Positions 1 to 8,612 of a DNA stretch of 64,000 bases are shown here, piece by piece (positions within the stretch are counted from its first letter, which is position 1; each line of letters starts with the position of its first letter). Source of the DNA: JBBQAA01 sp038276395. GTDB taxonomy: Bacteria; Actinomycetota; Thermoleophilia; Solirubrobacterales; Solirubrobacteraceae. The notes beneath the pieces were generated by a model. It searched no databases and was not told where the DNA came from. It saw only the letters and a list, made by a program, of their open reading frames with translations. The stretch covers positions 35,158-99,157 of the forward strand of contig JBBQAA010000020.1 of NCBI GenBank assembly GCA_038276395.1. Direction: 5' to 3'. The translations under genes and the position numbers were made by a program.

Positions 1-816
1 AAGCCGGACCGCCAGCGCGAGCGGGCCCGAGGGCAGCGGCTCCCCGAAGACGATCGGGCCGGCGGCGATCGTGACGACGTTCGCGGCCGCGCTCGTGACC
101 GCGATGACCGCGACGGCGCCGCCCGCCTGCAGCGAGCCCGCCGAGACGAGCAGGCCGACGAGCGAGAGCAGGAGGATGACGAGCGCGAGAGGATGCACGA
201 GCACGGCGAGGCCGTCCCCGATGTCGCCCGAGAGCGCCTTGATGGACACGTCCGAGGCGCCCCAGAGCAGCCCGGCGGAGAGCGCGAGCACGCTCGCTCC
301 GGCGGCGCCGGGCCGGGCGGCGCGCCAGGCCAGGAGGCCGGCGAGCGTCGCCCCGCCGACGTAGAGCGCGAGCCTGCTGGGGTCGAACTGCGCGTGCGCG
401 CTCCCCGCCGCGCCCTCGATCGTCAGGGCGAGCAGCGCGAGCCCGAGCGCGGTCAGCGCGACGCCGATCCACTCCCGGCGCGTGACCCGTTGATCGAACA
501 GGCGCTCGGCGAGCACGGTAAGGAGCACGAGCCCGCCCGCGATCGTCGTCTGCACGAGCGAGATCGGCGCGAGGGAGAGGGCGGCGACGTGCAGGCCCCA
601 GCTCCCCATCGCCACGAGAATGCCGAGGGTGTACCAGCCGCTGGAGAAGAGCGCCAGGGAGGAGCGCACGGGCCGCTGCCACTCGATCGGCGGCGCCTCG
701 GCGGCCCCGCGCGCCTTGAGCAGGAACCCGAGGAGCGAGACGACGCTCGTGGCCAGCGCCAGCACGAGGCCGATCTGAACGCCGAGGCTCACGCCCGCGA
801 GGGTAGGCTCGGTCAC
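1..816 (-). CDS. DMT-family (EamA-like) membrane transporter, 3' end beyond window
   Basis: The minus frame is open from GTG at 816 to the window edge: 272 codons with no stop. The translation is strongly hydrophobic, with about eight helix-length segments separated by short basic loops. Segments such as APISLVQTTIAGGLVLLTVL, followed by an Arg-rich loop and another helix, are the repeat pattern of drug/metabolite transporters that move small molecules across the inner membrane. The substrate cannot be read from sequence. The start codon lies one base from the start of the divergent ccdA-like gene. An in-frame GTG at 792 is an alternative start. The C-terminus is outside the window. The family call is fairly sure, the substrate unknown. 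Confidence 0.75.
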   Translation of the reverse strand, partial: MTEPTLAGVSLGVQIGLVLALATSVVSLLGFLLKARGAAEAPPIEWQRPVRSSLALFSSGWYTLGILVAMGSWGLHVAALSLAPISLVQTTIAGGLVLLTVLAERLFDQRVTRREWIGVALTALGLALLALTIEGAAGSAHAQFDPSRLALYVGGATLAGLLAWRAARPGAAGASVLALSAGLLWGASDVSIKALSGDIGDGLAVLVHPLALVILLLSLVGLLVSAGSLQAGGAVAVIAVTSAAANVVTIAAGPIVFGEPLPSGPLALAVRL

Positions 817-817
817 A

Positions 818-1546
818 GTGTTGTGCGCGCACGGGGACACCGTCGGCTATCTCGCGGCCGCGGTGGCGGGGCTCGTCTCGTTCCTCTCCCCCTGCGTCCT
901 GCCGCTCGTGCCCGGCTACCTCTCGGCGGTGGCGGGCGTCGCGCCCAAGGACCTCGGCGCGGTCGCCACCCGGCGGGTGCTCGGGCCGAGCCTGCTCTTC
1001 GTCCTCTCCTTCAGTACCGTCTTCATCGTCCTTTTCGGGTTGCCCGCGAGCGCGATCTCGACCTTCATCTCCCATCACGAGGACGTCTTCCAGAAGGTCT
1101 CGGGCGTGCTCGTCATCGCGCTCGGCATCTTCACGCTCCTGGCTACGCGCTTCCTCTCGCTGAACCGGGAGTTCCACGTCTCGGCGCTGACCCGGCGCGC
1201 GGGCCGCGGCGGCCCGGTGGTGGCGGGCGCGGCCTTCGGCGTGGCCTGGACGCCCTGCATCGGCCCGACGCTCGGGGCGATCTCGACGCTCGCGCTGAAC
1301 TCCTCCTCGCCCGGGCACGCGGTGGCGCTCGTGGCCGTCTACTCGGCGGGCCTGGCGATCCCCTTCCTGCTCACCGCCGTCTTCTTCGGCTACGCGACCT
1401 CGGCGCTGGCCGTCGTGCGGCGCCACTACGGCGCGGTCATCCTCGTGAGCGGGGTGCTGCTGATCGCGATGGGTGTCCTGCTCTTCACCGGCGGCTTTCA
1501 GAGCTTCAACCAGAGCCTCTCCAACGTCTCGACGATCAACTGCTGA
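818..1546 (+). CDS. ccdA: CcdA-like thiol-disulfide transporter (cytochrome c biogenesis)
   Basis: This 242-aa polytopic membrane protein fits the CcdA/DsbD-gamma family, which carries reducing equivalents across the membrane to periplasmic or exported thioredoxin-like proteins for cytochrome c maturation. The two conserved Cys-containing helices are visible: SFLSPCVLPLVPGYLS near the N-terminus and AWTPCIGPTLGAI in the second half, an internal repeat typical of the family. About six membrane segments can be drawn. The length matches stand-alone CcdA. The GTG start at 818 is one base from the divergent transporter start. No resA, resB or ccsA lies nearby, so its exact redox partner is unknown. 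Confidence 0.85.
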   Translation: MLCAHGDTVGYLAAAVAGLVSFLSPCVLPLVPGYLSAVAGVAPKDLGAVATRRVLGPSLLFVLSFSTVFIVLFGLPASAISTFISHHEDVFQKVSGVLVIALGIFTLLATRFLSLNREFHVSALTRRAGRGGPVVAGAAFGVAWTPCIGPTLGAISTLALNSSSPGHAVALVAVYSAGLAIPFLLTAVFFGYATSALAVVRRHYGAVILVSGVLLIAMGVLLFTGGFQSFNQSLSNVSTINC

Positions 1547-1566
1547 GCGCGACCTGCCGATGATCG

Positions 1567-3422
1567 GTGGTGGTGAGGGGACGAGACGGTCACAATCATC
1601 GGGCGCGTCGGCTCCTCGCCCTGCTCGGCGCGCTCGCGCTGCTCGCGCCGGCGGCGGCGAGCGCGGACCCGATGCACCTGTCCTACCACGGGGGCCCGGT
1701 GGCCCACGCCATGGGGGTCCGCCTCGTGGACTGGGGGACCCACGTGCGCCCCGTCTACACCGACCCGGCGACGGGGGACCCGGCGTTCCTCTCCTATCTC
1801 GCCGCCCAGTCGGGCACGACGACCGGGATCGGCGGGGTGCTGGCCGAGTACATGGATTCGAGCGGGCAGAACTCGGCCAACGACTACACGTACTCCGGCC
1901 AGACCGTGATCACGCCGAGCGTGGGGGCGGACACGCTGCCCGCCGTGGTCACCGACGCCCAGATCCGCTCGGAGCTCGCGAGCCAGATCGCCGCCGGGCA
2001 CCTGCCGCCGCCGGCGGGTGACGGCCTGGGGACGAGCTACTCGATCCTCTTCCCGCCCAACGTGACCGTGTGCGACTCCCCCGGATCCTGCTCGGACACC
2101 GTCTTCTGCGCCTACCACGACGCCACGACGCTGCCGAGCGGCGTCCACGTGCTCTACCAAGTGCTGCCGGACGAGGGGGACGCGGGCGGGGGCTGCGGGG
2201 GCAGCGACTCGGCCATCGAGAACCACACCTCGGTGTTCAGCCACGAGCTCGAGGAGACGATCAACGATCCGCTCGTGAGCACGGAGGCCGCCTGGTACGA
2301 CGACCCGGACAACGGCGAGATCTCCGATCTGTGCAACGCGCAGCAGACGGCCAACGGGCCGTGGACGGTGCAGGAGGCGTGGAGCAACCGCGCGGGCGAC
2401 TGCGCCGGCGCCTCGACGTTCGCCTCGCCGTTGGCCGCGTTCACCGCGCCGGCGGGGGGTGCGCAGGCCGGGCGGGCGGCCGGCTTCGAGGCGGGCGCCT
2501 CGAGCACCGGCGCGCAGAACTCGGTCGCGGCGAGCGACGGCCCCGCGAGCTACGCGATTCCCGCCGGGCTCGCGTCCTACTCGTGGTCGTGGGGGGACGG
2601 GACCCCGGCGGGCGCGGGGGTCGCCCCGTCGCACGCCTTCGCCGCCGACGGCACCTACGCCGTGACCCTGACCGTCCGCGACAACCTCGGCTTCACCTCG
2701 AGCGTGACCCACGAAGTCGGGGTCGAGGCGTCCTCACCATCGCCGCCGAGCGTCACGCCTCCCCCTCCCGCGCCCGCGGCGGTGCTCGGCGCCGCGAGCG
2801 GGGTCACGGCCACGAGCGCGCGCGTGGGCGGCCGCGTGGACGCGCAGGGGAGGAGCGCGAGCTACCACTTCGAGTACGGGCTGACGCGGAGCAACGGGCG
2901 CAGCACGGCGGCGACCGCGGTGCCGCCCGGCGGCGGCCCGCGCTCCGTGAGCGCTCCCCTTGGCGGCCTGCGGGCGAACACGATCTACCACTACCGGCTC
3001 GTGGCGAGCGGGCCGGGCGGCACCTCCCTGAGCCGGGACGGCACCTTCACGACGAGGCGGCCCGCGCGTGACCGCACGCGGCCGCGGCTCACCGTCGCGC
3101 TGCTGCCGGGCCAGCATCCGCGGGCGTGGCCCGGCACGGCGTGCGCGTGCGCGTGACGTGCTCGGAGGCCTGCCGGGCCAGCCTGTCGCTCGTCTCGCGG
3201 GCCACCGGCCGCCGGGCCGGCGCCCTGACCCCGGTGACCTACGCGAGCGGGCGCGCCCGGCTCCGGCGCCGTGGCCGGCTCACCGTGACGCTCCGGCTCA
3301 CGCGGCGCTCGCGGCGGCTCCTCGGCCGCGCGCGCTCGACCCGGGTCGCGCTGCTCGCGAGCGGGCGCGACGCGGCGGGCAACCGCGCGCGCCCCGTGGT
3401 GCACGTCCTGACGCTGCGGTAG
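1567..3422 (+). pseudogene. Secreted EXORDIUM-like/PKD-domain protein, one frame break near the 3' end
   Basis: The first frame (1567-3156) encodes a signal peptide (LLALLGALALLAPAAASA), then a Phi-1/EXORDIUM-like domain with FSHELEETINDPL followed by AAWYDDPDNGE. Next come a PKD-like domain (YSWSWGDGTPAG, then GTYAVTLTVRDN) and a fibronectin-like module ending in DGTFTT. It stops in low-complexity sequence at 3156. From about 3120 the overlapping frame (3126-3422) continues with a typical basic beta-rich C-terminal domain (GVRVRVTCSEACRASLSLV). One missing base in the G-rich stretch near 3120 would join them into one extracellular protein of about 618 aa. The break may be a real mutation or a sequence error. 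The function is unknown; a cell-surface role is inferred. Confidence 0.7.
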
Positions 3423-3447
3423 GGCGACGGGCTCGCGCCGGCGCCCC

Positions 3448-4257
3448 CTACACGAACTTCGGATACAGCGTCATCCCGCCGTCGACGAACAGCGTCGAGC
3501 CGACCACGTAGTCGGCCTGCGCGGAGGCCACCCAGGCCACGGCGCGGGCGACGTCTGCGACCTCGCCCCAGCGGCCGTAGGGGATCTCCTCCTCGACCGC
3601 GGCCTTCTGCTCAGCATCGGCGAGGACGTCGGCGTTGATCGGCGTGGCGATCGCGCCCGGGGCGACGGAGACGACACGGATGCCGTGCGGCGCCAGCTCG
3701 CGCGCGATCGACTGGGCGAACATCTTCTCCCCGCCCTTGGATGCGCAGTAGTGGGAGAAGCCGATCCACGGGATCTGCTCGTGGACGCTCGTGATGTTGA
3801 CGATCGCGCCCCGATCGCCGCCGCCGAGCATGATCCGCGCCGCCTCGCGCGAGCACAGGAACGCGCCCGTGAGGTTCACGCCGATCACCCGCTCCCACCA
3901 CTCGAGCGGCATGTCGACGAGCGCGAACTGCTTCTCCAGGCCGGCGTTGTTGACGAGCAGGTCGAGGCCGCCGAACGCGTCGCGGGCCTCGGCGAACCCG
4001 CGCACGACGTCGGCCTCGCGGGAGACGTCCATCTGCACCGCCAGCGCCTGCCCGCCGGCCTCGCGGATGCGGATGACCATCTCGTGGGCCACGCTCGGGT
4101 CGGCGAGGTGGTTGATGGCCACCGCGGCGCCGTGGGCGGCCAGCTCGAAGGCCACCCCCAGGCCGATGCCGGAGTCGGCGCCGGTGACGAGGGCGCGGCG
4201 GCCGGACAGCAGGCGGGCCGGCTCTGGATGTAAGGAGAGTTCAGGAAGCTCGCTCAT
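3448..4257 (-). CDS. Short-chain dehydrogenase/reductase, glucose 1-dehydrogenase-like
   Basis: This 269-aa classical SDR starts at ATG 4257 (MSELPELSLHPEP). Visible family marks are the NAD(P)-binding TGADSGIGLGVA near residue 20, the NNAG motif, catalytic Ser in NITSVHE, the YCASK Tyr-Lys pair, and the C-terminal VVGSTLFVDGGM. It should be a cytosolic NAD(P)-dependent alcohol or sugar dehydrogenase. The closest match from memory is the glucose-1-dehydrogenase group, but SDR substrates cannot be assigned from motifs. It is divergent from the GH15 gene, with only 12 bp between their starts, so the two may share a promoter region and act on related sugars; that link is inference. Confidence 0.85.
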   Translation of the reverse strand: MSELPELSLHPEPARLLSGRRALVTGADSGIGLGVAFELAAHGAAVAINHLADPSVAHEMVIRIREAGGQALAVQMDVSREADVVRGFAEARDAFGGLDLLVNNAGLEKQFALVDMPLEWWERVIGVNLTGAFLCSREAARIMLGGGDRGAIVNITSVHEQIPWIGFSHYCASKGGEKMFAQSIARELAPHGIRVVSVAPGAIATPINADVLADAEQKAAVEEEIPYGRWGEVADVARAVAWVASAQADYVVGSTLFVDGGMTLYPKFV

Positions 4258-4269
4258 GGTCCTGGCAGG

Positions 4270-6153
4270 ATGCCAGCCATGCCCGCTCCTCCCCGCCATC
4301 CCGCGCGCTCCCCCTTCCCGCCCATCGCGGAGTACGGCTTCCTCTCCGATTGCCACACGGGCGCGCTTGTCGCCGCCGACGGCACGGTCGAGTGGCTCTG
4401 CCTCCCCCGCTTTGACTCCCCGAGCGTCTTCGGGCTGCTGCTCGACCGGGGCGCCGGCGGCTTTCGCTTCGGCCCCTACGGCCTCAAGGTCCCGGCCTCC
4501 CGCCGCTACGTCCCGGGCACGAACATCCTCGAGACGACGTGGATGGCGAAGGCCGGCTGGGTCGTCGTGCGCGACGCCCTGGCGATCGGGGACTGGCACG
4601 ACGCGGAGAACGCCGGCGAGTCAGACCACCGGCGCCCCCCGACCGACTGGGACGCCGACCACCTGCTCGTCCGCACCATCGAGTGCCTGGACGGCGAGGT
4701 CGAGATCGAGCTCGTCTGCGAGCCGATGTTCGACTACGGGCAGAACTTCCCCGAGTGGAGCGTCCCCGACGGCGACTGGCACGCCGCCGACGCCACCGAC
4801 GGCGAAGTCACGATGCGCCTGCTCTCCGACCTCCGGCTCGGCATCGAGTCCGGCCGCGTGCGCGCGCGCCACACCATGCGCGAGGGGGAGAAGGCGTTCT
4901 GCACGCTCTCCTGGACCCACGAGCTGCGCGGCCCGCGCACCGCCGAGCAGGCCGAGGAGTCCATGCAGCGCACCGAGCACTTCTGGCGCGACTGGCTCGC
5001 CGTCGGCCGCTTCCCGGACCATCCCTACCGCACCGCGCTCCAGCGCTCGGCGCTCGTCCTCAAGGGCCTGACCTACGCGCCGACCGGCGCCACCGTGGCC
5101 GCGCTCACGACCTCCCTGCCCGAGACCCCGCAAGGCGAGCGCAACTGGGACTACCGCTACACGTGGATGCGCGACGCGACGTTCACCCTGTGGTCCCTGC
5201 ACGCGCTCGGCCTCGACTGGGAGGCAGACGACTTCATGCAGTTCGTCGCCGATCTCGAGCGCAACGAGGACGGCTCGCTGCAGATCATGTACGGGATCGG
5301 CGGCGAGCGCGACCTGACCGAGTCCGAGCTGAACCTCACGGGCTACGACGGCGCGAGCCCGGTCCGCAAGGGCAACGGCGCCTTCGACCAGCGCCAGAAC
5401 GACGTGTTCGGCGCCGTGCTCGACTCCGTCTATCTCCACGTCAAGCACTCGGGCCACCTGCCGCCCCGGCTCTGGCCCGTGCTCCAGGCCCAGGCCGAGG
5501 GCGCGATGCGGGTGTGGAAGGAGAAGGACCAGGGCATCTGGGAGGCCCGCGGCGCCCCCCAGCACTACGTCTCCTCGAAGCTCATGTGCTGGGTGGCGAT
5601 GGACCGCGCCGCGCGCCTGGCCGAGATTCGCGGCGAGCCGAAGCTCGGGGGGGAGTGGCAGGCGGTCGCCGACGAGATCAAGGCGGAGATCATCGAGCGC
5701 GGCGCCGACGAGCGCGGCGTCTTCGTCCAGCACTACGACACGAAGGCGCTCGACGCCTCGGTCCTGCTGATGCCGCTCGTGCGCTTCCTGCCCGCCGACG
5801 ACGAGCGGATGCGCAAGACCATCCTCGCCGTCGAGGACGAGCTCGCCTCCGGGGGGTTCGTGCTGCGCTACCGCACCGAGGAGACCGACGACGGCCTCTC
5901 GGGGGCGGAGGGCACGTTCCTCATCTGCTCCTTCTGGCTCGTCTCGGCGCTGTCGGAGACCGGCGAGACCGAGCGCGCGCGCAAGCTCCTCGACCGCCTG
6001 CTCGACCGCGCCTCCCCCCTCGGCCTCTACGCGGAGGAGCTCGAGCCCCACACGGGCCTTCACCTCGGCAACTTCCCCCAGGCCTTCACGCACCTCGCGC
6101 TCATCAACGCGGTCGTGCACGTGATCGCCGACGAGGAGCGCGCGGAGGAGTGA
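4270..6153 (+). CDS. Glycoside hydrolase family 15 (glucoamylase/trehalase type)
   Basis: This 627-aa cytosolic protein shows the two-domain layout of bacterial GH15 enzymes. An N-terminal beta-sandwich (from about residue 15, IAEYGFLSDCHTGALVAADG) precedes an (alpha/alpha)6 barrel. Conserved barrel motifs are ERNWDYRYTWMRDA near residue 290, EGTFLICSFWLV in the C-terminal third, and YAEELEPHTG leading to LGNFPQAFTH near residue 600, the region of the catalytic base in this family. Family members hydrolyse alpha-glucosidic bonds in maltooligosaccharides or trehalose. Actinobacterial homologues of this size include GH15 trehalases, so trehalose turnover is possible. An internal ATG at 4279 is an equally plausible start. 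Confidence 0.85.
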   Translation: MPAMPAPPRHPARSPFPPIAEYGFLSDCHTGALVAADGTVEWLCLPRFDSPSVFGLLLDRGAGGFRFGPYGLKVPASRRYVPGTNILETTWMAKAGWVVVRDALAIGDWHDAENAGESDHRRPPTDWDADHLLVRTIECLDGEVEIELVCEPMFDYGQNFPEWSVPDGDWHAADATDGEVTMRLLSDLRLGIESGRVRARHTMREGEKAFCTLSWTHELRGPRTAEQAEESMQRTEHFWRDWLAVGRFPDHPYRTALQRSALVLKGLTYAPTGATVAALTTSLPETPQGERNWDYRYTWMRDATFTLWSLHALGLDWEADDFMQFVADLERNEDGSLQIMYGIGGERDLTESELNLTGYDGASPVRKGNGAFDQRQNDVFGAVLDSVYLHVKHSGHLPPRLWPVLQAQAEGAMRVWKEKDQGIWEARGAPQHYVSSKLMCWVAMDRAARLAEIRGEPKLGGEWQAVADEIKAEIIERGADERGVFVQHYDTKALDASVLLMPLVRFLPADDERMRKTILAVEDELASGGFVLRYRTEETDDGLSGAEGTFLICSFWLVSALSETGETERARKLLDRLLDRASPLGLYAEELEPHTGLHLGNFPQAFTHLALINAVVHVIADEERAEE

Positions 6154-6190
6154 GGGCGAGCCTGGCCCGCCGCCTATCATCCGCGCGCCG

Positions 6191-6592
6191 ATGAAGCTCC
6201 TCGTCCTCGCCTCCGAGCCCGTTGCCGCCGCCGACGTGCGCGACGCGCTCGGGGATGACGCCGAGGGCGCCGAGGTGCGGGTCGTCTCGCCCGCCGTCAA
6301 CTCCTCCCCGCTGGCCTTCTGGGTCTCGGACTCCGACGAGGCGATCGAGGACGCGGAGGAGGTCGGGGAGCAGAGCGCCGCGGCCCTGCGCGACGGGGAC
6401 CTCGACGCCACCGCCGAGGTCGGCGAGTCCGAGCCGCTCGTCGCCCTCGAGGACGCGCTCGCGACCTTCCCGGCCGAGCAGATCCTCGTGTTCGTCCGGG
6501 GGGACGAGGACGCGCAGCGCTACCGGGAGGACGACGTCGTCGCCGAGGCCGAGCGCCGCTTCTCGCTGCCGGTCACGCTCATAACGCGGTAG
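6191..6592 (+). CDS. Conserved hypothetical protein, universal-stress-like fold possible
   Basis: This 133-aa acidic protein starts MKLLVLASEPVAAADVRDAL. It has an alternating hydrophobic/charged pattern resembling a Rossmann-like or universal-stress-type domain, including EQILVFVRGDEDAQRYRED and a terminal SLPVTLITR strand. No catalytic motif is recognisable. A TATCAT hexamer at 6175-6180 lies 10 bp before the ATG and looks like a -10 box, giving a leader of a few bases at most. It follows the GH15 gene by 37 bp on the same strand, though the -10 box argues for its own promoter. High GC3 and family-like length suggest a real gene. Confidence 0.65.
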   Translation: MKLLVLASEPVAAADVRDALGDDAEGAEVRVVSPAVNSSPLAFWVSDSDEAIEDAEEVGEQSAAALRDGDLDATAEVGESEPLVALEDALATFPAEQILVFVRGDEDAQRYREDDVVAEAERRFSLPVTLITR

Positions 6593-6607
6593 CCCCCGGG
6601 CCTCGCC

Positions 6608-7711
6608 TCAGCTCGCCTCGGCGCGCGCGGCGGCGACCATCGCCGCGAGCGTGTCGCGCCCCGAGTGCTCCGCCGTCCAGCCCAACTCGCTCTCCGCTTT
6701 GGCCGTCGACATGATCGTCGGCACGCGGAAGGCCTCGATCCAGGTCGCCTCGGCGGGGGCGAAGGGCAGGCGCGCGACGATCTCCGCCGTGGCGTCGACG
6801 GCCAGCTCGGGGATCGACACCGAGTAGTAGCCGAGCGCGTCGGCCAGGTCGCGCATCGTCAGCTCCCCCGGGCCCGCGAGGTTGTAGACGCCGGGGTCCC
6901 CCTCGCCGAGGGCGGCCCGGCGCATGGCGTCGGCGACGTCGTCGTGGTGGACGAGCTGGAAGGGCACGCCGGGGTCGGGGATCACGGGCTTGAGGATCGG
7001 CATTGCCTCGAAGAGCCGCCGCACGGCCGCGGGCAGCCGCTCGCCCATCTGCACGTAGGGGATCTGCTCGAGCATCATCGGCGCGTCCGGCCCGGCGACG
7101 ATGCAGGGCCGGAAGACGTAGACGCCGAGACCCGGGCGCTCCCCGGTCACCTCGGCCAGGACCTGCTCGACCTCCGCCTTCTGGGCCGAGTAGTAGTGGG
7201 CGTCGGTGCCGCGGGCGGGGACGTCCTCGGTCAGCGGCTGCGGGTTGTCCTCGTGGAAGCCGTAGGCGGCGACCGAGGAGGCGTAGACGAGGCGCTTCGG
7301 CCGCTTGGCGGCCGTGACCGCCTCGAACACGTTGCGCGAGCCCTCGAGGTTGATCTTCCGCGACTCCTCGTGGGAGCCGATGATGAGAAAGGCGAGATGG
7401 ATGACGACGTCGGCGTCCTTGACGAGCGCTGCCACCGCGTCCGGCTTCAGCACGTCGCCCTGGCGGTACTCCGTCTTCCTCCAGCCGCGGGCCGCGGTGT
7501 CGAACGGCCGCCGAGCCATCCCGATGACCTTCCCGACCTCCTTGGCCTGCTCGAGCGCGGCGACGACGGACTTGCCGATGTCCCCGGTGGGGCCGGTGAC
7601 GGCGACGGTGAGCTTCTTGGGTGCGGCGCGCTGGCGGGGAGCGCGCTTGCGAGTGGCGGGCTGCTTGGCGGCGGGCCTGCGGGCGGACGGCTTCCTCGCG
7701 ACGGGGGGCAC
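6608..7711 (-). CDS. NAD-dependent epimerase/dehydratase with basic N-terminal tail
   Basis: This 367-aa extended SDR has the NAD-binding sequence VAVTGPTGDIGKSVV at about residues 37-51. Further marks are VIHLAFLI, a Ser in VYASSVAAYGF, a YYSAQK catalytic Tyr-Lys pair, and FRPCIVAGPD. The fold is that of nucleotide-sugar epimerases and related sterol or flavonoid reductases; the substrate is not predictable. The first roughly 35 residues are an Arg/Lys/Pro/Ala-rich tail resembling the C-terminal tails of histone H1, which is odd for this family and may bind nucleic acid or reflect an early start. The start is GTG at 7711. It lies 10 bp downstream of the Nudix gene on the same strand and probably shares its transcript. 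Confidence 0.85.
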   Translation of the reverse strand: MPPVARKPSARRPAAKQPATRKRAPRQRAAPKKLTVAVTGPTGDIGKSVVAALEQAKEVGKVIGMARRPFDTAARGWRKTEYRQGDVLKPDAVAALVKDADVVIHLAFLIIGSHEESRKINLEGSRNVFEAVTAAKRPKRLVYASSVAAYGFHEDNPQPLTEDVPARGTDAHYYSAQKAEVEQVLAEVTGERPGLGVYVFRPCIVAGPDAPMMLEQIPYVQMGERLPAAVRRLFEAMPILKPVIPDPGVPFQLVHHDDVADAMRRAALGEGDPGVYNLAGPGELTMRDLADALGYYSVSIPELAVDATAEIVARLPFAPAEATWIEAFRVPTIMSTAKAESELGWTAEHSGRDTLAAMVAAARAEAS

Positions 7712-7721
7712 CGGCGCGATG

Positions 7722-8357
7722 CTACGCCTCGGCGGCGTAGCCCGGCTCCCCGGGCAGGACGATCCGCGCGGTCTCGCCCTCCATGACGACGCGCGGCTCG
7801 ATCGCGCGCACCTCGCGCGTCCGCGCGAAGGTCAGGAGCTCCTCGGCAGAGGCGAACCCCGCGAGCTGCTCGAGGTGCTTGATGGTGGGGAAGACCATCG
7901 TCAGCTCGCCGGTCTCCGCGGCGGCGAGGGCGCCGGCGGGGGTGGCCCAGCGCCAGTCCACGCACTCGGCGCCGTCGACGCGGGGCGCGGCGCCCGCCGG
8001 GGCGGGCACGAGGAAGAACCAGGTGTCGAAGCGGATCTTGACCGCGGCCGGGGTGATCCAGCGGGAGTAGGCCACGAGCCCGGCCGGGTCGTTGAGCTCG
8101 ACCCCCGCCTCCTCGGCGCACTCGCGCACAGCGGTGGCGCGCAAGCCGGCCTCTCCCTCCCCGTCACCGGGGTCGACGGCACCGCCGGGGAAGACCCACG
8201 CGCCGCCCATGAACCGCTGCTCGGGGTTGCGCCGGACGAGCAGGATCTCGAGCCCGGCATCGCCCCCGCGCAGGACGAGGACCGAGGCCGCGAGGCGCGG
8301 CGCCACCGCCGGCCCGTCGGTCAGCTCCTCGCCCGGGCCGGGCCGGCTCACCTCCAT
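7722..8357 (-). CDS. Nudix hydrolase
   Basis: This 211-aa protein starts at ATG 8357 (MEVSRPGPGEEL). A Nudix box is visible, ending RECAEEAGVEL after GGAVDPGD, so the Mg-binding Glu residues are present. An N-terminal strand, ASVLVLRGGDAGLEILLVRR, and the NPEQRFMGGAWVFPGG segment resemble the NUDT7/8/19-like group that cleaves CoA esters or related diphosphates. That substrate assignment is inference. It precedes the epimerase gene by 10 bp in the same direction. The divergent rubredoxin gene starts 23 bp away on the other strand. Confidence 0.85.
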   Translation of the reverse strand: MEVSRPGPGEELTDGPAVAPRLAASVLVLRGGDAGLEILLVRRNPEQRFMGGAWVFPGGAVDPGDGEGEAGLRATAVRECAEEAGVELNDPAGLVAYSRWITPAAVKIRFDTWFFLVPAPAGAAPRVDGAECVDWRWATPAGALAAAETGELTMVFPTIKHLEQLAGFASAEELLTFARTREVRAIEPRVVMEGETARIVLPGEPGYAAEA

Positions 8358-8367
8358 CGAGGGATCG

Positions 8368-8373
8368 TATCTT
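8368..8373 (+). promoter_or_regulatory. -10 box of a probable leaderless rubredoxin transcript
   Basis: TATCTT ends exactly 7 bp before the ATG at 8381, so transcription would begin at or next to the start codon. There is no Shine-Dalgarno sequence. The same TAnnnT-N7-start spacing recurs before other genes here (bioB, the lipoprotein at 31841 and the acyl-CoA dehydrogenase at 60260). Confidence 0.5.
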
Positions 8374-8380
8374 GGGGCGC

Positions 8381-8566
8381 ATGAGCACGAGCGAAGCCAC
8401 CACCGCGCAGCAGTGGATCTGCGAGTCCTGCGGGTTCGTCTACGACCCGGCCGACGGTGACCCGGACGGCGGCATCCCCGCCGGCACCGCCTTCGAGGAC
8501 ATCCCCGACACGTGGTTCTGCCCGGTGTGCGGCGCGCGCAAGAAGGACTTCGTCCCGCTGGACTAG
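8381..8566 (+). CDS. Rubredoxin
   Basis: This 61-aa protein carries both iron-binding Cys pairs of rubredoxin: WICESCGFVYDP near the N-terminus and FCPVCGARKKDF near the C-terminus. The family core GIPAGTAFEDIPDTW lies between. It is a small cytosolic one-iron electron carrier. In aerobes it usually serves alkane hydroxylases or oxidative-stress enzymes, but no partner gene is adjacent. The start is taken at ATG 8381, which has a -10 box 7 bp upstream; an in-frame TTG at 8372 is less likely. The length is the usual 55-60 aa. Confidence 0.95.
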   Translation: MSTSEATTAQQWICESCGFVYDPADGDPDGGIPAGTAFEDIPDTWFCPVCGARKKDFVPLD

Positions 8567-8612
8567 CGGCTGGCGGCGCACCGGTCCGGGGAGGAGCGCG
8601 CCCCCGGGCGCC

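Noticed and set aside
3448..4599. SDR gene starting at 4599
   Set aside because: The first 114 codons are antisense to the GH15 gene; ATG 4257 gives the normal SDR start.
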